64,000 nt of DNA from Mesorhizobium plurifarium (lineage in GTDB: Bacteria; Pseudomonadota; Alphaproteobacteria; Rhizobiales; Rhizobiaceae), in assembly GCA_000824785.1 (NCBI GenBank), contig CCNB01000012.1, forward strand, positions 257,319 to 321,318, in the 5' to 3' direction. This document shows positions 26,673-34,268 of the stretch, one piece after another. The position numbers and the translations under genes were made by a program. The notes beneath the pieces were generated by a model. It did no database searches. It saw only the letters and a list, made by a program, of their open reading frames with translations, and was not told the origin of the DNA. Numbering within the stretch: position 1 is the stretch's first letter; every line of letters begins with the position of its first letter.

Positions 26673-28457
26673 ATGACGAATGCGTCTGCACAACGGGAAA
26701 AAGTCATCCTGGCGTCGGTTATGGCTGCCAATGCCAATCCCGGCTGGCTGACCAGCGACCGCGTCGAGGCACTGACCGGCGGGCACGGGATGCTCAATAT
26801 TCCCGTCGTTGCTGCATGCAATGTCATCGCCGCCGAACTTCGTCGTGGCGTAAGCCCGGAAGTCAAATTTGCCGATGCTGTGCGCCAGCCCATCGACGAC
26901 CTCCTTGCAAAGAGCATCGCTGTTGCAAAGGCAGCCGGCGCCGACGGAGCAAATGCGGCCCTGATCGCGGCCACGCTTCTCTACCTGTGCGGCGCCAACG
27001 CACAGGTTGGCATCCCGGCAGGCAACCGCAAGCTCGGTTCTTCTGCGCGGATGATCGCGGGGGTGAGCCGCTCAGGCCTTGCGGCGGTGCCCACAGCCAA
27101 GATGAACAACAAGATCTCGGGATTCGCGGCCGTCGCTGCGGTTTACGATGCCATGATGAAGGGAGAGCTCTCGCCGATTCAAGGTCGGGACATTCCCGAA
27201 GGCGTAGGCGGCGGTGTGATGGTTGGCCACGGAGCCCTCGGCGAGGATTTCATCTTCCCCGGCATGGCCGAACGAGGCGCGGCTATCGGAACCAAGGCGA
27301 TGATGGATGCCATGTCAGGAGCTGGCATGCCCAGCCAGAAATTCCTGTCAGCACTTTTCGGCGCGGCAGCAATCCTGGAGATCATCCACCCGGATGCCGA
27401 CGTGGCTGAGGAGTACGGCCCCTACGGCAAGGTTACCAGTGCCTTTGTTGCCGGACAATCCGCCGTTCGCACCGCCGGCCTGCCGGAGAAGGTGCATGTC
27501 CGCATTACCGGCAAGGAAGTCGAGACCGCAAGGCTCATCGGCGATCTCGGGCTGATCCTCAAGGACATCGGCGGACCCACTGTGATCGGCATCATGGCGC
27601 TGGATGAAATCATTTCGGTGTTCGAAGAGGGAATTTGCGGCGCCGGCGCGGGTCCGGTCAATCCGCCGCTCGGCCACGTCTGCGGCGATGCGGTCATTGC
27701 GCTGATGTGCCTGTTGCAGGACGGATCGACGGAACAGAGCGTGGCGCGGGCTTTGCGCGATCGACGGCTCGGCTTCAGCTTCGACCCGGAGACCGCAATG
27801 ATGGCGATGAACATCGTTGCCCGAAAGGCAACCCAGATTTGCAACGGGCCGGTGACCGAAGCGCTGATCATGTCCTCCACTCCCATGGTCACCAAGGCGC
27901 TGCATGCCCGCGCGGCGCGCAGCTATGACGATCTGATGGCCGGCAGGAGCGTCGGCGAAATCGTCCGCGCGATGGACGAAGAACGTCAGCTTCTGGTGGA
28001 GGCGCGCGGCTCGGAATTCCTGAGCAAGGTAAAGGGCACCAATATCAAGATTCATTTCACCAAGATCGGCAAGGGAGCACGGCGCTCGAGCAAGATGGCT
28101 GCACGTTGGCTTGCCTTCGATCCGGCGCTTGATGCCGAAGTGACCGTCGGCGACGACAAGATTCACATGGAAGGCATCATCAACGCCGTCATTCCGGAAG
28201 TGGCGCAGGGGATCGGTAAGGAACGCGCGCCGTTCCTGACGGCGCTCGCGCCGATCGCAAGCGAACTGCTGCTCGCTGGCAATGTGATCATGAACGTCAC
28301 AATCCCCGCGGTGGTCGCTGCCGCGATGGGCAAGATGAACGCTTCGGACGCCGCCAGCGAGGCGCAGTCAGCAGGCCTGATTTCCGCAGGTATTCCCGGT
28401 ACGAAGGCCAAGGCGGAGGCCGCGGCGCTAGTCGCTGTCGAATCCATGGCGCTCTGA
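26673..28457 (+). CDS. unrecognised 594-residue protein heading the nickel-pincer operon
   Basis: I do not recognise this family. The protein is soluble, Ala/Gly/Met-rich, without signal peptide or membrane helices. Distinct motifs: GNRKLGSSARM (117-127), VPTAKMNNKISG (139-150), IPEGVGGGVMVGHGALGEDF (174-193), IIHPDADVAEEYGPYG (237-252), GAGAGPVNPPLGHVCGD (323-339). Several conserved-looking His (186, 239, 335) could bind a metal or cofactor. It shows none of the LarA lactate-racemase features I would expect. ATG at 26673 follows GGGAGAAA; the longer frame from 26493 has no site. Its stop overlaps the next ATG (TGATG). Context makes it a candidate enzyme that uses the nickel-pincer nucleotide, but this is inference. 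Confidence 0.8.
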   Translation: MTNASAQREKVILASVMAANANPGWLTSDRVEALTGGHGMLNIPVVAACNVIAAELRRGVSPEVKFADAVRQPIDDLLAKSIAVAKAAGADGANAALIAATLLYLCGANAQVGIPAGNRKLGSSARMIAGVSRSGLAAVPTAKMNNKISGFAAVAAVYDAMMKGELSPIQGRDIPEGVGGGVMVGHGALGEDFIFPGMAERGAAIGTKAMMDAMSGAGMPSQKFLSALFGAAAILEIIHPDADVAEEYGPYGKVTSAFVAGQSAVRTAGLPEKVHVRITGKEVETARLIGDLGLILKDIGGPTVIGIMALDEIISVFEEGICGAGAGPVNPPLGHVCGDAVIALMCLLQDGSTEQSVARALRDRRLGFSFDPETAMMAMNIVARKATQICNGPVTEALIMSSTPMVTKALHARAARSYDDLMAGRSVGEIVRAMDEERQLLVEARGSEFLSKVKGTNIKIHFTKIGKGARRSSKMAARWLAFDPALDAEVTVGDDKIHMEGIINAVIPEVAQGIGKERAPFLTALAPIASELLLAGNVIMNVTIPAVVAAAMGKMNASDAASEAQSAGLISAGIPGTKAKAEAAALVAVESMAL

Positions 28458-28987
28458 TGGCAGGCGGCGTCATCCTCCTTATGGCCCAGATCGATGATGC
28501 GCCGGGCGAGTTGCTCGGGCATGTCATCGATAAGATGACCGAGATGGGCGCCAAGAATGTCCAGCTCCTTTCCAGCCTGGGCAAGAAAGGCCGTCCAGCC
28601 TACGTACTGTTGGTCGACATCAACGCGGAGGACGAGCCGGATTTCGCCTCCCTTCTCGTCGGCGATCTGGGGATTTGGGGCTACCGGGTTCTCGAATCCC
28701 AACACAAGCACTTCGACATCCGACGCTATCGGACGCAGCTCGAACTGAAATGGGCGGGAGGCGAGACCAGTTTTCCACTGCGCCTCAAACGCATCCTTAA
28801 CGAGGGGATGTTCATGCGGGCTAAGGCCGAACACGACGATCTTGTCGCCATATCCGCGCAGATGAGAGACCTTCTGCCGGTATCAGTGGCAGTGTTGAAG
28901 GGGGCGATTGAGACGACCATTGGATCGACTGAGCCGGGCAAGACCTTGCGCGTCGATCTGTCTGGTCTGCAGCTTGCGGGCCGATAA
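28457..28987 (+). CDS. stand-alone LarC C-terminal-like protein
   Basis: A 176-residue protein. Residues about 5-110 follow the layout of the LarC C-terminal (LarC2) domain: VILLMAQIDDAPGELLGHVIDKMTEMGAKNV resembles the IDD...MERLFEAGALDV region, followed by GKKGRPAYVLLVDI and a TTLG-like position replaced by GDLGIWGYRV. A second part (SFPLRLKRILNEG, then RDLLPVSVAVLKGAIE) adds a helical tail. It is translationally coupled to the 594-residue protein and precedes a complete larC, so it duplicates one half of the nickel-insertion enzyme. It may adapt LarC to the unknown enzyme. Confidence 0.65.
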   Translation: MAGGVILLMAQIDDAPGELLGHVIDKMTEMGAKNVQLLSSLGKKGRPAYVLLVDINAEDEPDFASLLVGDLGIWGYRVLESQHKHFDIRRYRTQLELKWAGGETSFPLRLKRILNEGMFMRAKAEHDDLVAISAQMRDLLPVSVAVLKGAIETTIGSTEPGKTLRVDLSGLQLAGR

Positions 28988-29002
28988 AGGATGGAAGGCC
29001 CG

Positions 29003-30301
29003 ATGCATATTCATCTTGATGTCCTGGGCGGCATTGCCGGCGATATGTTTGTCGCCGCGATTTTGGACGCCTGGCCCGATCTGGCTGAAATCGTGCAACA
29101 AAACCTTCGTCTTGCCGGTCTGGAAGACGACGTAGAGGCTGTGGTGCGGCCGCATGACGACGGCGTGCTGACCGGCAGCCGCTTCGATGTCACGAAGATG
29201 GGCTCCGAACAGGCCACCGCCCGACCTCATTGCAGTCACCATGCTCATGGGCACGCCCACGAGCATAATGACCATGACGAGCGGCATGGCCAACATCACC
29301 ATGAGCACGTCCATGACGAGCACCACGGCCACCATCATCACACTCATTGGCGCGACCTTCGTGCGATGCTTGAGGGAAGTCGTTTGGACGAGACTGTTAA
29401 GCGCGCAGCCATCGCGATCTTCCATGAGCTCGCCCTGGCGGAGGCCGCGGTTCATGGCAGGGACGTCGATGACGTGACCTTTCACGAAGTCGGCAACTGG
29501 GATTCGATCGCTGACATCGTAGCCGCGGCGACACTGATCGAGGCAGTGGGCGAAGCAAGCTGGTCGGTCGGATCGCTCCCGCTCGGGCGCGGCTGGGTGG
29601 AGACTGACCACGGCCGGCTGCCTGTTCCAGCTCCTGCCACGACCCTATTGCTGCGCGGATTTGCCTTTCATGACGACGGTCGCGTGGGCGAACGCATCAC
29701 GCCGACGGGAGCGGCGATCCTGCGCTATCTCTCTCCCTCGACCAGTATCGGCTCCTCCCCCCATGTGCTCGATCGCACCGGCATCGGCTTTGGCACGCGG
29801 CGCCTCCCCGGCATGAGCAATGTGCTTCGCGTTCTGGCCTTCACGGCTGAAGCCGCCGTGCAGGAACGGGTGGGTGTCATCCAGTTCGAAATCGACGACC
29901 AGACGGCCGAGGAATTGGCGGCGGGCCTTGATCAAATTCGTGCAGCCGAAGGCGTCATTGATGTGACCCAGTCGCCGGTCTTCGGCAAGAAAGGTCGGAT
30001 GATGGCCTCAGTTCAGGTTCTCACACGGCTGGATGCGATCGAGGCAATCGGTGAGCTGTGCTTCCGACAGACCACGACACTTGGCCTACGCAGCCGCACG
30101 GAGGCGCGCACCATCCTGCCGCGGCAGGCAGTCACGACCAGCGATGGGATGAGGGTGAAGCTAGCCGATCGCCCCGGCGGGCCGACTGCCAAGGCAGAGA
30201 TGGATGACGTGGAAGCCTTTCGCCAGAGTCACAAAGCCCGGTCTGAGTTGCGCCGCAGCGCGGAGGCAGAGGCGCTGGAGAAAAGACATGACCACCACTG
30301 A
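29003..30301 (+). CDS. larC: nickel insertion protein LarC (nickel-pincer cofactor biosynthesis)
   Basis: A 432-residue cyclometallase that inserts nickel into pyridinium-3,5-bisthiocarboxylic acid mononucleotide, using CTP in characterised members. It begins MHIHLDVLGGIAGDMFVAA, the family start. A very His-rich loop (residues about 75-115, over 20 His) is the nickel store, and the C-terminal domain has QFEIDDQTAEE and CFRQTTTLGLR. One continuous frame encodes both halves, unlike the lactobacillar gene that needs a frameshift. ATG at 29003 follows AAGGATGGAAGG; 28991 is the other candidate. It overlaps larE by 14 bases. Confidence 0.93.
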   Translation: MHIHLDVLGGIAGDMFVAAILDAWPDLAEIVQQNLRLAGLEDDVEAVVRPHDDGVLTGSRFDVTKMGSEQATARPHCSHHAHGHAHEHNDHDERHGQHHHEHVHDEHHGHHHHTHWRDLRAMLEGSRLDETVKRAAIAIFHELALAEAAVHGRDVDDVTFHEVGNWDSIADIVAAATLIEAVGEASWSVGSLPLGRGWVETDHGRLPVPAPATTLLLRGFAFHDDGRVGERITPTGAAILRYLSPSTSIGSSPHVLDRTGIGFGTRRLPGMSNVLRVLAFTAEAAVQERVGVIQFEIDDQTAEELAAGLDQIRAAEGVIDVTQSPVFGKKGRMMASVQVLTRLDAIEAIGELCFRQTTTLGLRSRTEARTILPRQAVTTSDGMRVKLADRPGGPTAKAEMDDVEAFRQSHKARSELRRSAEAEALEKRHDHH

Positions 30302-31094
30302 AGCCTTCTTGCGCCGTCTCGACGCGGTGTTCGACAGCGCCCGTCCCGCGGCTGTGGCCATCTCCGGCGGCGTCGACAGCATGACCCTGGCTTTCGTGGC
30401 GCACCTTAGGTTGGGCGCAGACCTGACCATGTTCCACGCCGCCTCGGCCGCGGTCCCGGTCAGCGCGACCGAACGGGTCAGGGACTATGCGGCGCGCCAT
30501 GGTTGGAACCTTCGGGTCATCGACGCTGGCGAATTTGCCGACGAACGCTATCTCGCCAATCCTTCCAATCGCTGCTTCTTTTGCAAATCGAATCTCTACG
30601 GCACGCTGTCGTCCCTCTCGAAAGCGCAGCTCTTTTCGGGCACGAATACAGACGATCTGGGCGACTGGCGGCCCGGTCTCAAGGCAGCCGAGGCCAATAG
30701 CGTACGCCACCCCTTTGTCGAGGCCGGCATGTCCAAGGCCGACGTGAGGGCGATGGCGGCAGCGCATGGCTTGAACGACCTCGCCAAATTGCCGTCGGCC
30801 CCTTGCCTCTCGAGCCGCATCGAGACGGCTCTCAAGATCGATCCGCAAATGCTGCGCGCTGTAGATCGGGTCGAGACGCTGATCCGGGACGAGCTTTCGC
30901 CTAACACTGTTCGGTGCCGCGTTCGGCACACAGGCGTCGTTGTCGAACTGGATGAGCCTACCTTGTCGCGTCTCTCCGACGACGGCCGGTTAGAGCTGGC
31001 CCGCAAAATCTCTGAGGCTTTCGACGGACCGCGGCTCGTCCATTTCGAGGCCTACGTCCGGGGCAGCGCCTTCTTGCGGGAACAAAGCGCATGA
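30288..31094 (+). CDS. larE: ATP-dependent sulfur transferase LarE
   Basis: A 268-residue PP-loop enzyme that adenylates the biscarboxylated nucleotide and donates sulfur. The PP-loop is SGGVDS at 26-31. Cys173 in SAPCLSSR corresponds to the sacrificial cysteine of LarE, and Cys96/Cys99 (CFFC) form an extra pair. Three-cysteine LarE variants that carry an iron-sulfur cluster are known; here C96, C99 and C173 could form such a site and avoid the sacrificial mechanism, which is inference. It begins inside the 3' end of larC and overlaps larB by four bases. Confidence 0.93.
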   Translation: MTTTEAFLRRLDAVFDSARPAAVAISGGVDSMTLAFVAHLRLGADLTMFHAASAAVPVSATERVRDYAARHGWNLRVIDAGEFADERYLANPSNRCFFCKSNLYGTLSSLSKAQLFSGTNTDDLGDWRPGLKAAEANSVRHPFVEAGMSKADVRAMAAAHGLNDLAKLPSAPCLSSRIETALKIDPQMLRAVDRVETLIRDELSPNTVRCRVRHTGVVVELDEPTLSRLSDDGRLELARKISEAFDGPRLVHFEAYVRGSAFLREQSA

Positions 31095-31768
31095 ACGAAC
31101 AGATTAGATTGGACTTTCAGCGTCCTGAGCGGCTGGATTTCGATGAGGCCATTCTTTGCGCTCGTAAGTCCGATCCCCAGCTTACCGTAATCATGGACCG
31201 GGTGTTGGCGCATGGCGCGCGGTGCCTGATGACCCGCCTCGAACCCGATGTCTTCGCCCGCATGGCGCCCACTTATCGCGAAAGGCTGGATTACGATCCC
31301 GTCTCGAGGACGGCTTACCTGAACTGGACCCCTGCTGGCGAACTGGAACTGCCTCGGATCGCGGTGGTGTCGGCTGGCAGCTCGGACATGCCGCAGGCGG
31401 CCGAAGTCACGCGAACGCTCACCTATCTCGGCGCCGCGACGAAGCAATTCATCGACGTCGGCGTGGCCGGCCTGTGGCGCTTGTTGGACAGTGTCGACGA
31501 ATTGCGGACCTTTCCGGTCATTGTGGCGGTCGCCGGAATGGATGGCGCCCTTCCAAGCGTGCTTGGTGGGCTCGTGCCCGGCGTGATCATCTGCCTGCCC
31601 ACCTCGACCGGATATGGGGTTTCGAACGGAGGAGAAACCGCCCTCCACGCAGCCCTTGCTTCCTGCGCCCCGGGGCTGACGGTCGTGAACATCGACAATG
31701 GGTACGGCGCTGCGTGTGCCGCATTCCGCACCCTGAACATGATCCGACAGGCGGCAGCCAACGGCTGA
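31091..31768 (+). CDS. larB: pyridinium-3,5-biscarboxylic acid mononucleotide synthase LarB
   Basis: A 225-residue PurE-like carboxylase/hydrolase that starts nickel-pincer nucleotide synthesis from nicotinic acid adenine dinucleotide. The C-terminal PurE-like part has VVSAGSSDMPQAAEV, DVGVAGLWRLL, VAVAGMDGALPSVLGGLV and LPTSTGYGVSNGG, all hallmarks of LarB. ATG overlaps the larE stop (ATGA). With LarC and LarE the whole cofactor pathway is encoded in this operon. Confidence 0.93.
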   Translation: MNEQIRLDFQRPERLDFDEAILCARKSDPQLTVIMDRVLAHGARCLMTRLEPDVFARMAPTYRERLDYDPVSRTAYLNWTPAGELELPRIAVVSAGSSDMPQAAEVTRTLTYLGAATKQFIDVGVAGLWRLLDSVDELRTFPVIVAVAGMDGALPSVLGGLVPGVIICLPTSTGYGVSNGGETALHAALASCAPGLTVVNIDNGYGAACAAFRTLNMIRQAAANG

Positions 31769-31829
31769 CGAAAGGTTGGCTGTCGCCAAGCCAAAAATGA
31801 AATCGCCTTGGAGTGCAGGGGACCTTCGC

Positions 31830-33068
31830 ATGCGCAATCCCTTCGACGACAAACCGATTCGCGCCAAGATAAAAATTGGTGTTGTCTATGGGCTTCTGAT
31901 CATCGCGAATGTCTTGGCGTGGATCTGGGCCTGGAGTCTTTTCGACGATCGGCCCACCCTGCTCGGCATGGCCACCGTCGCCTACATGCTCGGTCTTCGG
32001 CATGCGTTTGATGCCGACCACATTGGGGCAATCGACAATGTCGTGCGCAAGCTCACGCAGGAGGGCAAACACCCATTTTCGGTCGGCTTCTTCTTTTCGC
32101 TCGGCCACTCCAGCATCGTCGTTCTGGGATCATTGGCCATCGCGGCTACCGCCATTGCGATGCAGAACCAACTTCACGTCTTGCAGCACGTCGGCAGCGT
32201 CATAGGGACGTCGGTTTCCGCGCTGTTCCTGCTGGTGATCGGCTTTGCCAACTTGTTTATCCTGAGAGGCGTTTGGGCGGCATTCTCGCGAGCGCGTCGT
32301 GGCGAGATGATCTTCGACGAGGACGTTGATGCGTTGCTGGCACGGCGCGGCTTGCTGGCGCGGGTATTTCACCGGACATTCAAGGTCGTCTCACGTTCGT
32401 GGCACATGTATCCGATTGGGTTTCTGTTCGGCCTCGGATACGACACCGCCACGGAAATTGCCCTGCTCGGTATTTCTGCAACACAGGCCACTCAAAGCTT
32501 GCCGGTCTCAATCCTTGTTTTCCCGGCCCTATTTACAGCCGCCATGTCACTAATGGACACGACGGATAGCGTGCTGATGACGCGTGCCTACGGCTGGGCT
32601 CTCGTCAACCCCATCCACAAGCTTTGGTACAACTTGACGATCACGACCACCTCCGGAGTTGTCGCGATATTCATCGGCGGTCTGGAGGGTCTCGGCTTGA
32701 TCTTGGACAGATACCGTCTGCAGGGCGGTCTATGGGACATCGTGACGATTTTTGACGAAAATCTCGCGAGCTTCGGCCTCGCCATGGTGTTCCTTTTCGT
32801 CGCAAGCTGGATCATTTCGACGGCGATCTATCGGGCGAAAGGCTGCGATCAGGCCCAGGTGAATGCGCCCGAGCAGCGGCGCGGCCGAACGCTGACGCAC
32901 TCGACAGCTCTGCGGAACGCTTTTACTGCTCATGGGGAAAGCCCGACACGACCGCGTCCTCGTTCAGACCTCTGCCAACCGACCACATTCCGGGAGCTTC
33001 CGCATGACCGAGACTCAGTCGCCAATCAGCCGCTTTCCCGTCCCGACGCTCTCCGAGATGCCCGATGA
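31830..33068 (+). CDS. nickel/cobalt transporter of the NiCoT (HoxN/NixA) family
   Basis: A 412-residue inner-membrane permease with about eight helices. The metal signature HX4DH is seen as RHAFDADHIGAIDN near residue 50-65; LGHSSIVV and GLGYDTATEIALL are further NiCoT motifs. It should supply Ni2+ for the cofactor. ATG at 31830 follows AGGGGA; upstream starts lack a good site. The last 50-60 residues (Arg-rich, after the final helix) run 65 bases into the next gene and are unlike the family, so the original stop may have been lost. Confidence 0.9.
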   Translation: MRNPFDDKPIRAKIKIGVVYGLLIIANVLAWIWAWSLFDDRPTLLGMATVAYMLGLRHAFDADHIGAIDNVVRKLTQEGKHPFSVGFFFSLGHSSIVVLGSLAIAATAIAMQNQLHVLQHVGSVIGTSVSALFLLVIGFANLFILRGVWAAFSRARRGEMIFDEDVDALLARRGLLARVFHRTFKVVSRSWHMYPIGFLFGLGYDTATEIALLGISATQATQSLPVSILVFPALFTAAMSLMDTTDSVLMTRAYGWALVNPIHKLWYNLTITTTSGVVAIFIGGLEGLGLILDRYRLQGGLWDIVTIFDENLASFGLAMVFLFVASWIISTAIYRAKGCDQAQVNAPEQRRGRTLTHSTALRNAFTAHGESPTRPRPRSDLCQPTTFRELPHDRDSVANQPLSRPDALRDAR

Positions 33069-33579
33069 CATCCGCGAGCGCATTCTCGCCGTGCAGGAGA
33101 AGTCCGGCTTCGTTCCCAACGTTTTCCTCGTCCTCGCGCATCGTCCCGACGAGTTCCGGGCCTTCTTCGCCTATCATGATGCGCTCATGGACAAGCCCGG
33201 CAACCTCAGCAAGGCAGAGCGCGAGATGATCGTCGTGGCCACCAGCAATCTGAACCACTGCCAATATTGCGTCGTCGCCCATGGAGCGATCCTACGCGTA
33301 CGGTCAAAAAACCCGTTGATCGCCGACCAAGTGGCAGTCAATTATCGGAAGGCCGACATCACTGAGCGCCAGAAGGCTATGCTCGACTTCGCGGTCATGG
33401 TCTCGGCCGAGGCTTACAAGGTGGGCGAGCGCGATTTGGAAACCCTGAGATCGCACGGCTTTACCGAAGAAGATGCCTGGGACATTGCGGCCATATCGGC
33501 ATTCTTCGGAATGTCGAACCGGCTTGCCAACGTCACGAGCATGCGGCCCAACGACGAGTTCTACGCCTTGGGCCGTTGA
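33004..33579 (+). CDS. alkylhydroperoxidase/CMD-like peroxidase-related protein
   Basis: A 191-residue AhpD-fold protein of the peroxidase-related subgroup. The redox site is CQYCVVAHG (Cys-x-x-Cys-x3-His). The start ISRFPVPTLSEMPDDIRERI is typical of the family. ATG at 33004 has GGGAG eight bases upstream and lies inside the 3' end of the nickel transporter gene. It may protect the oxygen-sensitive cofactor or simply ride in the operon. Last gene of the unit. Confidence 0.88.
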   Translation: MTETQSPISRFPVPTLSEMPDDIRERILAVQEKSGFVPNVFLVLAHRPDEFRAFFAYHDALMDKPGNLSKAEREMIVVATSNLNHCQYCVVAHGAILRVRSKNPLIADQVAVNYRKADITERQKAMLDFAVMVSAEAYKVGERDLETLRSHGFTEEDAWDIAAISAFFGMSNRLANVTSMRPNDEFYALGR

Positions 33580-34094
33580 CTGCTAGTTGCCGTGTCCGAG
33601 GCGCATATGCCGTTGGTTCATTAATTTAGCACACTAACGTGTCTGCACTCTTCGTCTTCTCAACAATTACGAAGGGCCGAAGCTGTTGTCGCAAAACTTC
33701 CGACTAAGCAAGGCGGCAGCGCCGCGCCTGAGATTCGCAAAGTCGCCAAGGCAGTCAACGGATCGATCGCGATCTTCAGGTCCCTGCAGGATTCGCGATG
33801 GCAACCGAGGGGAATGCGTGGGTGAGTTCCGTGGGATGGGTGGGTTGTCCGGATCTCCGATACGCCGCTACAGGGATCGGGGGTGGCGAGCCCTCTGGCT
33901 CGATCACGCGCGCTATCTAAGATACAATGGCAAGGGACTGACAGGTCCTAGTTGGTATTTCTGTTGGTAGCAGCTCCGGTTGACCTTCCGTAAGCATCTG
34001 AAAGCAAAATAGGATTTTGTTTACTTGGATTCCGCCTCTGGGCACCATCCCCACAGTTCCTTCCGCCGAAGCCTCTACGCTTCAGTCTCCGCAA
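33580..34094. other. gene-free region
   Basis: About 515 bases after the peroxidase-like gene. No frame with a site or domain. The region leads into the integrase remnant at 34095 and may be part of an old insertion boundary. No tRNA, attachment repeat or terminator was recognised. Confidence 0.4.
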
Positions 34095-34230
34095 ATGGCT
34101 GAATTTGCCTACTTTTTCGGCGCGCAAGTCCGGCTGGGCAAATTTTATCGCGTTTCTCTAGGCGGCTATCCTGTCATTCTCGCGGATGCCCGCCGAGCGC
34201 GCGATGAAGCAAACGCCTCCTCAAGACCCC
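34095..34230 (+). pseudogene. fragment of a P4-type tyrosine integrase (arm-binding domain)
   Basis: A short stretch translates as RLGKFYRVSLGGYPV followed by ILADARRARDEANA. This is the pattern of the N-terminal DUF4102 arm-DNA-binding domain of P4-family integrases (typically R-x-LG-x-YP-x-x-SL-x-x-AR-x-x-A-x-E). The catalytic domain is missing; downstream the frame becomes antisense to the VWA-protein gene. It marks the 3' edge of the amidase cluster and suggests an earlier integrative element. Confidence 0.5.
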
Positions 34231-34268
34231 TCACAACGTTCGATTTTCGACGCGCGGCACGGTCGTGG

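Noticed and set aside
26673..28457. 594-residue protein as a LarA racemase
   Set aside because: Length is about 170 residues above LarA, and the His and Lys motifs expected for LarA were not found.
29220..29345. His-codon-rich stretch looking like a tandem repeat
   Set aside because: It encodes the His-rich nickel loop usual in LarC; the DNA repeat is a consequence of His/Asp/Glu codons.
28883..29611. 242-codon minus-strand frame opposite larC
   Set aside because: Its Met/Val-rich part is the antisense of the His-rich LarC loop; no domain.
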